11,199 nt of DNA from Asterionellopsis glacialis (GCA_014885115.2 WKLE02001483.1:1-11199); one strand, 5' to 3'. Positions 1 to 9,188 are shown, counted from the first letter of the stretch. Notes: generated by a model not told the origin, from the sequence alone. Program-made: numbers and translations.

Positions 1-1
1 C

Positions 2-673
2 TACTTGCTAGCAACCTCGACCTGCACAATCTCTCGTGGGAGGATACCGTGGACTGTGGACTACTTCGAGAAGTTGGAGGTACACCATAATATAGATTGT
101 GAACTTGCTAAGTCCAAACCACCTAAGGAAGGCAAGAAAAATTGCAATCGTGAACAAACAGAAAAGAATTCCAATCGCAATAACAACGGAAGCAACAACA
201 AGTGCCAGCGCACTCGTAAGTGGTGTAGCAACTGCCGTATGAACAACCATAACACCAGCAAATGTACTGCAGACAAGTCTCAAAAAAGAAGGATTCGGTA
301 TAAATGCGTACCTATGGGTATAACCAACAGCCCTGATATCTTTCAGAAAATCATGAATGATGTACTAGGCAACCTAGAATTTGCAGGAGCATATATAGAT
401 GATATTTTAATTGCATCAAGTGCCACCTACCAAGACCATGTAAGCAAAGTTGATACAGTACTTGACCACCTAACTAAAGCTGGTTTTGTAGTTAATGTTA
501 ACAAATCGCATTTTGCCATGTCCCATATAGCATATCTAGGCTACTGGTTAACTCGTGACGGTATCCAACCACAGTCTAAGAAAGTGGAAGCAATACAACA
601 TTTAGAGCCTCCTAAGACTAAATGCGGATTAAGGAAATTCTTAGGCATAGTTAACTACTATCATGATATGTAG
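2..673 (+). pseudogene. gag nucleocapsid fused to truncated reverse transcriptase (deletion derivative)
   Basis: One frame is open from the left edge to a TAG at 671-673. The first part is Asn/Lys-rich and basic, like a gag nucleocapsid tail, and carries a perfect CCHC knuckle (224-265). Within about 10 codons it passes straight into the RT palm: the RYKCVPMG segment at about 296-319, the catalytic YIDD at 392-403, then the thumb/connection with the LGY and FLGIVNYY signatures that end a Ty3/gypsy RT. The aspartic protease, the RT fingers and the first catalytic Asp of RT are absent, so an in-frame internal deletion joined gag to RT at about 266-296. The TAG stands where the family usually has Trp after the NYYRDM-like motif. 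It cannot encode a working RT. Its real start lies outside the window. Confidence 0.9.
224..265 (+). other. CCHC zinc knuckle of gag nucleocapsid
   Basis: The reading is C-x2-C-x4-H-x4-C, with Cys codons at 224, 233 and 263 and His at 248. This is the exact spacing of the retroviral/retrotransposon nucleocapsid knuckle that binds the element's RNA. The flanking residues are strongly basic. The spacing is seen directly; the function is family knowledge. Confidence 0.85.
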
Positions 674-1150
674 CAAAGACAAAGTCACATTCTAGCCCCA
701 CTGACAGCTATGGTATCAAACAAGGCCAAGTTTGTATAGGATAGTTCCTGTCAAAGAGCCTTTGAAAAGATAAAAGAAGTCATAAGTAGAGAAACACTGT
801 TAGCATTCCCTGACTTCAAGAAAGAGAATTCCATATATATACTGACACAAGCAACTATCAATTAGGTGCAGTTATCATGCAAGATGATAAACCCTTGCAT
901 TCTGCAGTAGAAAACTTGAAGACACCCAGAAGAAATATACTATTGGTGAACAAGAACTACTATCTGTAGTAGAGACACTTAAAGAATTCAAAAACATACT
1001 ATGGGGTAAAAAGTTAATTGTACACACTGACCATAAGAACATATTGTATGATATACTTGCTAGCAATCAAGTATGCAGATGGCAAATGATGCTAGAAGAA
1101 TACAGTGCAGAATTCATCAACAAAACGCCATTGCTGACACACTTTCCTGA
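674..1150 (+). pseudogene. Ty3/gypsy RNase H domain remnant, multiply frameshifted
   Basis: Reading on from the RT stop gives the RT/RNase H linker (SHILAPLT, then AFEKIKEVIS and LLAFPDF), interrupted by TAG at 737-739. An RNase H domain follows in shifting frames: the TD motif at about 841-846, then GAVIMQDDKPL, and after a frame change at 894-899 the SRKLE and YTIGEQELL segments. The late catalytic region HTDHKNIL follows, with its Asp codon at 1029-1031. A third frame change at 1113-1123 brings back the ADTLS segment that normally closes the domain, ending in TGA (1148-1150) where Arg is usual. The first slip lies in a TA dinucleotide run (831-840), consistent with slippage. The domain is clearly recognisable and clearly non-functional. 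Confidence 0.88.
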
Positions 1151-1672
1151 TTAGATGCAAGATGGGCAGATGATGATGATGATGATGACGATGACAACTC
1201 AGTACCAGAGCTCATCAACCTTATGAAAGTGTATCCAATTACCCAACAGGAAATCAAAGAAACAGCATCTCCTTTCATTAAATTGCACCAACAAAAAGAT
1301 AGAACACTTAGGAAACTAATGCGTAATGCCAAACCTGGTAAGTTCACAACTAGAGAAGTTGAAGGCAAATCTCTCATAGATTTCCAAGGAAAAATATATA
1401 TACGGGAGAAACTTCAACAACCTTTTGTAGCATGGTATCATGAATACTTAGCACACCCAGGTGAGACATGTACAAAAGTAACCATACAACAGCACTTTAC
1501 TTGGCCCAGGCTAAGAACACCTATACAGAACTTCTGCAAAACAAGTAAACAATGTCAGCTATGTAAAAAGCAACGTAAGAAATACAGACACTTACCCCCT
1601 AAAGAGGCTGAAATCCTGAAATGGGAACAAGTTCATATAGACCTAATCAGAAAATATATTATTTATGTCTGA
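1151..1672 (+). pseudogene. Ty3/gypsy integrase N-terminal part (HHCC zinc finger and first catalytic Asp)
   Basis: The frame is open from just after the TGA at 1148 to the TGA at 1670-1672. After the Asp run and a linker it gives a typical integrase N-terminal zinc-binding domain: H-x4-H (His codons at 1439 and 1454), followed 32 residues later by C-x2-C (Cys at 1553 and 1562), with the expected LAHPG and CQLCKKQ surroundings. The core begins at WEQVHIDLI, and the Asp codon at 1640-1642 is the first residue of the D,D-35-E triad. The frame is lost near 1668 by an indel, so the core continues in another phase. The zinc ligands are intact, unlike the later catalytic residues. Confidence 0.9.
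1169..1195 (+). repeat. GAT/GAC codon run encoding nine Asp
   Basis: Nine consecutive Asp codons (six GAT, then GAC, GAT, GAC) lie in frame between the RNase H end and the integrase start. It is a short trinucleotide microsatellite inside coding sequence, in a linker where acidic low-complexity sequence is tolerated. Confidence 0.85.
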
Positions 1673-2020
1673 TTCAGGCACATGTACACTACAATATCTT
1701 ACTATAATAGATCCTGCCACAGGCTGGTTCAAAATCAAAGCAGTTATAAAGACAAAACAGCTGACACTGTAATAGAAGCATTCCACTCTGCCTGGTTATG
1801 CCAGTATCCATGCCCAAGATACATAGGATACAACAACAGCTCAGAGTTCAAAGATATCTTTGAAAAGACATGGATCAACTTCAGACTTAGTAAAAAGCCA
1901 ACTACTACTTATACTCCCCAATCAAATGGTATCATCAAACAGGTACACCAAGTGATAGGTAACTCCCTATGTGCACTTGATATAAGTGAATCCGCCAATC
2001 CACCTACTATAGGAGATGAT
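1671..2020 (+). pseudogene. Integrase catalytic core remnant with two catalytic residues lost
   Basis: From 1671 one phase reads DSGTCTLQYLTIIDPATGWFK. Near 1745 the frame shifts again, and the rest of the core (KDKTADTVIEAF to the stop at 2021) is open. The IIDPATGWF and PQSNG signatures identify the rve-type integrase core of Ty3/gypsy. At the second catalytic position, in the motif normally read Y-D-N-G-S-E-F, codons 1832-1834 and 1838-1840 give Asn and Ser. At the third, after PQSNG, codon 1937-1939 gives Lys instead of Glu and the next gives Gln instead of the usual Arg. The enzyme would be inactive even if the frames were intact. Each of these changes is a G-to-A in what would have been a CpG. 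Confidence 0.88.
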
Positions 2021-2023
2021 TAA

Positions 2024-2437
2024 CCGTGGGACAACATACTTAGTTCTGTAGCATGGGCTATATGTAGTACTTACCATACTATGCTAGAAGCTATGCCAGG
2101 ACAATTAGTATTTGGATGTGACATGCTATTACCAATTACATTTAGAGCAAATTGGGCACATATCCATAACAAGAAACAAACCTTAATTAATCAAAACAAC
2201 CAAAGAGAAAACCATAAATGGCAACACCACATATATTCTGTAGGTGACCAGGTTACATTAGAGAAGCTAGGAAAGGTAGCTAAGATGGACCAACCTCATA
2301 CAGGTCCTCATGAAGTGATTCAAGTATTTACAAATGGTACAGTGCGCATCTGTAGAGGCATTGTAGAAGAGACACTTAATATCCATCATGTGATGCTGTA
2401 CTACAAACACACACAGGACAGTTTGGGAAGCAAATGA
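2024..2437 (+). pseudogene. Integrase C-terminal region with GPY/F-like module; end of pol
   Basis: This is the same frame as the integrase core, separated from it only by TAA at 2021-2023. It begins WDNILSSVAWAI, passes the conserved MPGQLVFGxDM segment, a basic linker, and a GPY/F-like module (TGPHEV at about 2300-2317, then NGTVRI), and ends NIHHVMLYYK where the family normally has Arg-rich NIRR. The natural stop is TGA at 2435-2437. Arg positions of the family read as Cys (FGCDM), His (NIHH, QPHTG) or Trp, the pattern expected from CGN codons after deamination. The GPY/F module helps target-site contacts in many chromovirus-like and other Ty3/gypsy integrases; no chromodomain follows here. 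Confidence 0.88.
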
Positions 2438-2582
2438 ACTACACTCCCTGTAGGACACTCTTGAGGATGGCTGATTGATGCGGGGACAAGCAGACAGACT
2501 CCAAAGTTTACCATTTACAAATATTTCCTGAATATTTACTTCTTACTAAATTGCCAGATTTCTCCAGCATAAAACTAACTCT

Positions 2583-2795
2583 TTAAATTAGCTCATAATT
2601 TTCACCATCAAATAAAAGTCTTCTTTTCTTTTGTGTGTTGATTGTCTGATTGTTGTGTTGTGCCGCCATCAACACTAGAAGCATAGGGCAATTATCATTG
2701 ATATACTCACCATCACAAGATAACTTTAGCTTATTGTGTAAGCTTTTAGGCCCTTCTACAGAGATTTTTACTTGTGTACTCTTCCCATGAGGCAT
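2583..2795 (-). CDS. Short hypothetical ORF antisense to the retroelement, 70 codons
   Basis: It has an ATG start and TAA stop on the minus strand, and the product begins MPHGKSTQVK and ends KRRLLFDGENYELI. I do not recognise it. The FDGENYEL ending resembles the segment found near the start of some Ty1/copia gag proteins, but here it sits at the C-terminus and is followed by a stop, so the likeness is weak. The interval is flanked by a short inverted pair, GGGGACAA at 2482-2489 and TTGTCCCC at 2799-2806. It holds one of the four CpGs of the tract. It may be a relic of an antisense element or a chance open frame; there is no promoter or neighbour evidence for a live gene. Confidence 0.2.
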   Translation of the reverse strand: MPHGKSTQVKISVEGPKSLHNKLKLSCDGEYINDNCPMLLVLMAAQHNNQTINTQKKRRLLFDGENYELI

Positions 2796-4120
2796 TGTTT
2801 GTCCCCAGAAGTGACTAGTGTTTCCCAGCAGACTGTGGCAATTGCTTCAAAAAAATGTCTTAGACATACTCATCTAGAACCATTAAATATTAGATTTATA
2901 CATCTTATCAGGATTGCTAGAAATTTAATGCAGTAGTGATTGCTTTTAATGTTTTGATGAATGTGTTGCTGGAGTAATGCTAGATCATGTGGTTAAGAAA
3001 TAAAAAGATGAGAGAAGATTATAGCAATCAATAGAAATTATTCTTTTTCAAAGAAGTGATTGGAATGATGATAAAATATGCCTAGCAAAGATATATTTAC
3101 TTTGCATTGTTGCTTTTGCTAATTACCAAAATCATTATCAGAATATAATACTAGTTTGTTAAGATGATTTCATCCTAGGTTACTTGAGGTATATTATTTG
3201 TTTAGCTACACAAAGTCATTTTAGTGATTCATGAATGCATGTTTGTAAAAACTTTCCTTAGTGGGTGGGGTGTAGATCCATTGACAAATAAGAGTGTATA
3301 TATTATACTGCTGTCTGTTGGAAAAACAACAAGTTGAATGGTGGCTTACAATAAATCTTTGGCTTTGATTGGATAAGTCTTGATCAAGAGATCTCTGTTC
3401 ATTGATTTCTGGGAATCAGACTTGGATAGTTTGTGTGTATATAGTGATTCTCAGAAATTATATGAAGTTCAATATAAGAGGTAATACTAGAGAGGGAAAC
3501 TTTCTTTTAATTTTTGTTTTTGCTTTGGTGCATTTTGTAAATTATACATAGAAAGGCAGAGAAAGTAAGAAATTGACCTATCTAATACTAGCATGAGCAA
3601 AAGTGTTAGAATTTCTAGTATATGTTGAAGACTGATAAGCTACTAAAGGATTTGATATGCTTCATATGATGTCCTCATGTATTGACTTTGTACTATTTTG
3701 CTACACTCTGTGAAGCTCATGAACAGGTGCATCCTTGAGTTCCTTTATTGGGAATAAGAAACAATTCAAAAATACATCAATGAAAGGAATATGCATAGTA
3801 GCAAGAAGATATCATCATTATATAGTTGGAAGGTTTGTGTACAGTAAAATCAACAATTGGATTAATTTATAAAAGGCATCATACAGCAAGAGACCAGCCA
3901 TGAATAGAGTCAATTTATTGCTAAACCACAATAGGCACTAGCAAGTTGATCACAACAAAATGATGACTTTTTAATTATTGGCATGTGGAAAAGTGTATGG
4001 GTTAGTAAAACAAAAATAAATCTAGTTCCTGCTATAGTAGCAGTATCTAAATAAAAAACCTTCTTGATCATAATATTATTATTCTAAAATAGGAAAAGGA
4101 GGAGGACTGATACCAGTAAA
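2796..4120. other. Non-coding stretch, nothing recognisable
   Basis: AT-rich DNA with stops in every frame and no CG dinucleotide at all. There are short T-rich and A-rich runs but no convincing repeat, RNA gene or element terminus. It is probably decayed intergenic or transposon-derived sequence. Confidence 0.6.
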
Positions 4121-4315
4121 GATTGGGTGTTGGCCATCATACAGAATTATGAAAGATAAGGTGGTCATTGGACTGCCCTAGAGTTGGTGGGTGTATTGGA
4201 AGAGCAATCTTTCTTCTTAGACAAGAATGTCTTGGACACAGAAGGTGGTATTACCAATCTACAGATCATATTTAGATTTGGGAGGTGTGCCTTTTCTACT
4301 AGATGTACTGAAGGA
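4121..4315 (+). pseudogene. Possible decayed coding remnant, unidentified
   Basis: One frame reads DWVLAIIQNYER, then TAA at 4157-4159, then 52 open codons (GGHWTALELVGVLEEQ and onward) to TAA at 4316-4318. A second open run of similar length follows in another frame at about 4325-4470. The amino-acid mix is protein-like, and the local G content is higher than in the surrounding tract. I do not recognise a family. Open runs of about 50 codons occur by chance in several kilobases of such DNA, so this is only a hint of an old gene or transposase. Confidence 0.15.
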
Positions 4316-4318
4316 TAA

Positions 4319-6015
4319 CTGTTGAAAAGAACACAGGTGCTTCAGAGAGTTTCTTGCTGAGTTCAGACAATATTGCAAATGTTGGTATGTTGATGACAAT
4401 AACCAACAAGGCAGGAAAACCACCATTCAAAATACTTTCTATCTGACTATGCTGTTGTCAACTCATGGGTGATGATGCTGAATGAACTACTAGGACAAGC
4501 AAATTCTAAAAATCATAGTGCATTGGCACAGTAATTACTAGAACAAAGAAGTAAGATAATGAAAGATGGTTAAGAAGGAGTTGCATACCATTTCAAATTA
4601 TACTAAATGTTCCTGCAGTTTGAGTTATTAACAGTGGTGCACAACTAGGGTGGTGCCTGGGATATGTCTAAGAAAAGCTTTGCAAAGCTAAGAGATTATA
4701 AATTCATTCTCAAGAACTTTCACCTGTGTATGGGCTGCTCTGTAAACAACCACAAAGTAGATCTACTGTACATTAGAAAATCAGAAATATACTAAGTAAA
4801 TACAGGCTTTCATTTTTTTTTAATTTTTTGGTCCCAGTCCATCTTTATTTGCTATAAATCCCCAGAAGGAGTGAATCTCAATGGATTTTTTGTTTTTTGT
4901 TTTAAAATTGTTTATACATTCATTTAAATGTAAAAAACCATCACTTCCTTTTGGTTGGATTATACTATTGTGTAAGTAATTAGATGATGGAGTCTGGCAT
5001 GTAGTCTATAGGCATCCTTCCACAAATGGGAGCTGTTTGTACCTACATGTACAGGGATAAATGCTGTAAATGAATAAAAATAATAAATCCAAATAACCTT
5101 ACTCCTAGGGAGTTACCTGTATATAGTGCAGGAGGGATTGAGTATTGGGATGTAATGTCAATTGTTTATGGGGCTATAAAATTGCAATAATTAAGCAAAT
5201 GAGAAATTCTTAGAAAATGAAAGTTCTGATTTGATACGATTACTTTAGCAAAACTTACATAATTCTAGCTATCAGCATAATTTACAGTAAAGGCAAAATA
5301 AAAATCTGAAGTTAACTGTCTCTTATCTTTCATCTTTTTGGTCCTGTGCAACAATAGTGCTATGTACATGTAGTACTACCCATATGTTTATATTTGAACA
5401 TACAGGATCACCCTATGGTAATTATACCCTACAGCAGCACATATGCTTGTTTTTTCTGCTGTGTAATGCTAATTTCAAGTATTATATTTCTTTTCTAGTC
5501 TACATCCACTATGGTGCATAATTTAGTAGTACTTGTCAGAACTTAAAGAACTCACAATACCAAGCAGAGGGGTGGCTACACCATCTATCTAATTCCATAG
5601 GTCTTGAATCACCTTGCCTACCATCTGCAGTTTATGTTTTACTGTTTCTTTTATATAACACACCATAATATATTATGCTACAGCACTACTACCTGCTCTC
5701 AAAGTAGTCTTGCTTTTGTCTAAGTAATTTATATATACAAATGCTATGAAACCCTCCAAAGTAATTATTATAATGTCATAGATACTTATATTATAGACTA
5801 TTCATCCAAAAGTGTAGTTTTGACACAAAAGGGGGGAATGCAACACAATACTATCCCCAAAATAAATGGAGAAACATCAAATAACAATAAATTAGTATGG
5901 ACCAGGAGATTTTTTTAAAAAAACAATGAGGAGCAAAAGTAAGGGTAGGATAAACAAAGAAATTATCCAAACCCATGGCCAATGATACTAATACAGGAGT
6001 ATCACAACTACCAAT
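4319..6015. other. Non-coding stretch with homopolymer runs
   Basis: No supported gene. There are T-rich homopolymer blocks at about 4811-4830 and 4885-4905, an A block at about 5910-5922 and a GGGGGG run near 5831. Only one CpG (5237) is present. Palindromic ACATGT cores occur near 5045 and 5363. Nothing identifies an element boundary. Confidence 0.55.
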
Positions 6016-6039
6016 GGTGATAAATATGGTGATAAATAT
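6016..6039. repeat. Two tandem copies of a 12-bp unit
   Basis: GGTGATAAATAT occurs twice head to tail (6016-6027 and 6028-6039). A nearby ATCATCACC stretch (about 6043-6051) is partly complementary to it. This is a small satellite-like expansion with no known role. Confidence 0.75.
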
Positions 6040-6607
6040 GTTCATCATCACCCCATTTATTACAAAAAAAGAAAAGCATCACTGCAATGTGAGTAAACCA
6101 TAGATTATGCCAAAAAGTGAAAAAGTTATGAATACCTTTATTTTTTTTCTTTAAATAATATGCTTCAATCACTTTTATGATGCCATCAATAAAACATTTA
6201 AGAAAATTAAAGTACTTGTCTGCATGCATATAACAGAAAAGAAATTTCAAACATTTTGTAAAATGTGGTATTTTAAAATGCAATTAGAAAATTCTGTTTT
6301 TCCTATTGCACTCACTATTGTGTCCTCTACAATATCAATGCAGACTTCATCATTGCCATAATGCTTAATGCCCAATATTTTCTATACTTGTAGCATCATT
6401 GTCATCATTCATTCTTGTCATCATTGCCCACACTCTGTCAGGCTTACATCACAAGAACTAAATAAAAATGTATTATTACTACCAGGATTCATCTTTCTTG
6501 AAAAAATATATTAGTGTTGTTATTTGTGCTGTCATCTTTTTTCAACTGGATTTTTACTACCTCCTATCTTTTTTTGTCACCCTCATTGACAATGTGAAAT
6601 AATCTGG
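6040..6607. other. Non-coding stretch with TCATCATT-type motifs
   Basis: Multiple stops in all frames and no CpG. A loose repeat of TCATCATT lies at about 6393-6427, with further ATCATT words near 6346, suggesting an eroded trinucleotide-type array. No RNA or protein gene can be supported. Confidence 0.5.
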
Positions 6608-6697
6608 CTGGTTATCTGCAAAATAATAGTACACATACTGGTTGTCTGCAAAATAACAGTACACATACTGGTTGTCTGCAAAATAATAGTACACATA
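6608..6697. repeat. Three tandem copies of a 30-bp repeat
   Basis: The unit starts CTGGTTGTCTGCAAAATAAT and ends AGTACACATA. Copies lie at 6608-6637, 6638-6667 and 6668-6697. Copy 1 differs at one base (GTTATC for GTTGTC) and copy 2 at one base (AACAGT for AATAGT), so the copies are much better preserved than the surrounding tract. The length is divisible by three and gives a repeated peptide on the minus strand, but no gene context supports coding. A recent local duplication or minisatellite is the likely origin. Confidence 0.92.
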
Positions 6698-7007
6698 AGC
6701 AAAGAGGAAAAGTTTACAGTACAAATACTAAACATAAATTTTGAAACACAACAAATAGAAAAGCAATAGGTGCAACATATCATTGCTTATCTTTAACTAT
6801 CCTCATGCAATTGAGAGGAAGAGTCACTAAAATATCAATATTATGTGATGCTTATACCACCATGAAAATATGAAAAGAGACAAAGATGATGATTATCATG
6901 ATGTATTCATATTATTTTTGTTAAAAACAGAGAAGAAGAGGTGTTGGTAACAATCTTGTGAGCAGTATGCTCTTTGTCAGGATCCAAGAAATCAGTTCAG
7001 TATCCTC
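6698..7007. other. Non-coding stretch, nothing recognisable
   Basis: AT-rich and CpG-free, with no sustained open frame. A short near-palindrome, GATGATGATTATCATGATG, sits at about 6885-6903. Nothing else stands out. Confidence 0.5.
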
Positions 7008-7292
7008 TTGTTCAACACAAAGTGCTTCTTGTTGGTACTCCTGTACTGGTTTGCATCCCTACTAGTGTTTGCTTTTAAAAAACTGGAAGATGCACCTTTT
7101 GTTGTTGCAATTCAGACTCAATATAACATACCATCATATCAGGAACAAGACCCCTCCTATTGGTATTATACTACTAGTTTGGATCCCCCCTTATTGGCCT
7201 CGTGGAAAAGAGTGATAAAAGGAATGAGAGGTACTAGGTTTCCCCTAAAAATAAAGAACCACCCCATCTATTCTATAACTAATGCAAAATGA

Positions 7293-9188
7293 GTAACAAT
7301 GTCACTTTTCAAGAAGACTAAAATTGTCTATTTGAGATGAAAATTCTAAGCTTAAGTTGTGTGCAATACAAAGTTGCTTATTGATTAGTGGGGACAGTAA
7401 TCTGGGCAAGATATAGTACTGTGAGTAAAAGGGTTATTTAAACAAACATATATACATACAAAATCTTATGCTGATTAAAAAGTGAACACAAGAAAGAATG
7501 TCTTCTGTGTTCTATTACTGATTATATGAAGATGAAGTAATACTGCATGGAGATTAAAAATACACACCATGATTTCCTGGTGCTGGTGGGGATGCAATTT
7601 TTATTCCATGGCCATGAATAACATGCATTCCAGCAGTTTAAATACTACTTATTATTCATCAACTATTAGTGCATGCTAAATAATGATTCTAATTAATTTT
7701 GAAAAATTTAATCAGTTGATGCAGAGTTTAATGGATTAAATAATAGAAAACGTCTTTTAAGATAATGTTGAGGACATTGTAGTTTTGTAACACCTTTAAA
7801 AATGGACTCACAGCAAAAATAGGATAGAAATTTGTTCATGCTGTTTTTGTTGTTTTGCTCATCCTCTGTTGCATGGAATTTTGAAAAAGGACATTTAAAA
7901 TGGGTACCTGAATTTAAGCTTTCAGAAACAAAGTTGACAAAATTGGATCTCCAGATGCTACAATATTATTTTTAAGGCTGAATGATCAGATTAAACAAGT
8001 AGTAAAACTACTGATCAGTATTGATCTTATGTAACAATTTATTGAAGGTAAGTGGTTTTTTCTATTCCTTGTTTACATTGCTAATGATTCTAGTAGCTAC
8101 ATAATGTGCTGACCCTATATCATACAAGTACCTTACAAATGAGGACAGCACAAAATCAATTATTCTGGTAGGATGCTTTTGTCAGAAATTCAACAATGTA
8201 AATTTGTGTACATATTGAATTATTACTTTATTCCTATGACATTGAAAGAATTGACAAGAACTCTAACAAATTCAGTACATTGGTTCTCATATTGCTATGT
8301 ATGACTGCAACTGCTACAAAAAGAAGGTCTGCTGATCTAACCTCTGGAAATATCTAAACAGGTATATGGTTACATGTTTGTCATATTCCAAAACTACTGG
8401 AGATGCAAAATATTGCACTTGTGGTTTCATTTAAAATTTTGTCTCTTGAGGTTTCAATAAAAACTCTGCATCCAGAACATGATTTCATTCTCCACCAAAA
8501 TGTATTCTTTGAACAATCTGTGAGGAAGTAGCTTTATGATACACTGGTGCTGTTTCAATCTTACTACTGGATTGTTTGGATGTTCTTTGGATACACCACC
8601 CCCTTCTCCTTTGTTGAAGCACAAAATGATACTACATTCTATGGTTTCTCACAATATTCCTCTGTTGCATGAGATATGTAGTTTATGCATTTTCTTACCA
8701 ACAGCTTATTCATTGAATGCTTCTTCCATGATTTCTCATTATTGCTGGATGCTGGACATGAAATGGTAGTTTATTTCATACAAGGCAGATAGAAGTATGG
8801 AGACATGATAAATGATGGGAAGGGGTATTACAGTATCACCATCATCCTCATTGTAGGGTGTTTGTTTAGGATGAGTCAAACATAATTGGTGTGATACTAA
8901 ACTTCTTACTGATGTTTACTAGGTGGTGGCTATATAGCAATTTGGGATGATCATCCAGAGATGCAACTTTTCACAATTCATGGGGAGGGAATATATTGGA
9001 CACTTCTTTCATCAAAACCATGATGATAAGGCTAATATTTGTGATCCACATGGTGCATATGAAAAAGATTGGCTTTCAAGAATGCAAGTAATGACATTGT
9101 CCAGGAACTTATGCACAATAATAAATAGATATGATAGATAGCCACTCTTGAACTTCCCATTATCATAATGACAAAAAAATGAAATATT
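7293..9188. other. Non-coding stretch up to the CpG boundary
   Basis: No supported gene. Open runs such as 8536-8769, 8532-8669 (another frame) and 8947-9141 resemble no family I know, and their lengths are within chance for this composition. Only one CpG is seen (7751). The stretch ends where CpG-containing DNA resumes at 9190. Confidence 0.55.

Larger units (their letters stand above)
1..2490 (+). mobile_element. Decayed Ty3/gypsy LTR retrotransposon, 5'-truncated by window edge
   Basis: Fragments of a gag-pol polyprotein lie in the Ty3/gypsy order: gag zinc knuckle, reverse transcriptase, RNase H, integrase zinc finger, integrase core, GPY/F-like C-terminal module. RNase H before integrase separates Ty3/gypsy from Ty1/copia. 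The copy is dead. Protease and the first half of RT are missing, nonsense codons lie at 671-673, 737-739, 1148-1150 and 2021-2023, and frame changes are needed near 831-840, 894-899, 1113-1123, 1668 and 1745. The 5' LTR would lie left of the window. No 3' LTR can be shown without its partner; the purine-rich stretch at 2482-2490 just after pol is a possible polypurine tract. Family assignment is firm; the exact right end is a guess. Confidence 0.93.
2491..9188. other. 6.7 kb CpG-erased, gene-poor AT-rich tract
   Basis: This stretch has no open frame with a recognisable protein, no tRNA or rRNA signature I could see, and stops in all frames at the density expected of non-coding DNA. Reading it line by line I find only four CG dinucleotides, at 2664, 5237, 7201 and 7751. 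At this base composition about 200 would be expected, while TG and CA are abundant and CAG/CTG are common. So the loss is specific to CpG. The simplest explanation is long-term CpG methylation with deamination of silenced DNA, probably decayed mobile elements. The right edge is sharp, with CpGs reappearing at 9190. Subregions are described separately. Confidence 0.85.

Noticed and set aside
8..283. Minus-strand open frames of 71-91 codons
   Set aside because: They are antisense to the gag/RT segment, where Lys/Asn-rich codons leave few stops on the other strand. There is no recognisable protein.
2491..2810. 3' LTR of the retrotransposon
   Set aside because: Position after pol is right, but no TG...CA ends with a matching 5' copy can be seen in the window, so an LTR cannot be supported.
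5851..6283. Two overlapping minus-strand ORFs rich in Phe, Ile and Lys
   Set aside because: The composition simply follows A/T-rich homopolymers, there is no domain, and the ORFs overlap each other in different frames.
6608..6697. CRISPR-like array
   Set aside because: The three repeats are directly abutting with no spacers and the context is eukaryotic. It is a simple tandem repeat.
6583..6783. Minus-strand ORF with a repeated TSMCTVILQT-like peptide
   Set aside because: The peptide repeat is the translation of the 30-bp DNA tandem repeat, whose length is divisible by three. There is no other sign of coding.
7008..7292. 94-codon open run on the plus strand with a hydrophobic N-terminal part
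   Set aside because: It begins at TTG with no usable ATG before the last 20 codons. A rough estimate for DNA of this composition expects about one run this long by chance in the tract. The hydrophobic start alone is not evidence of a membrane protein.
8536..8769. 77-codon ORF, Cys/Ser/His-rich
   Set aside because: No motif spacing suggests a zinc finger or other domain, another frame is open over the same DNA, and the length is expected by chance here.
8947..9141. 64-codon ORF just before the CpG boundary
   Set aside because: The product is not recognised, the length is within chance, and there is no promoter or codon signal.
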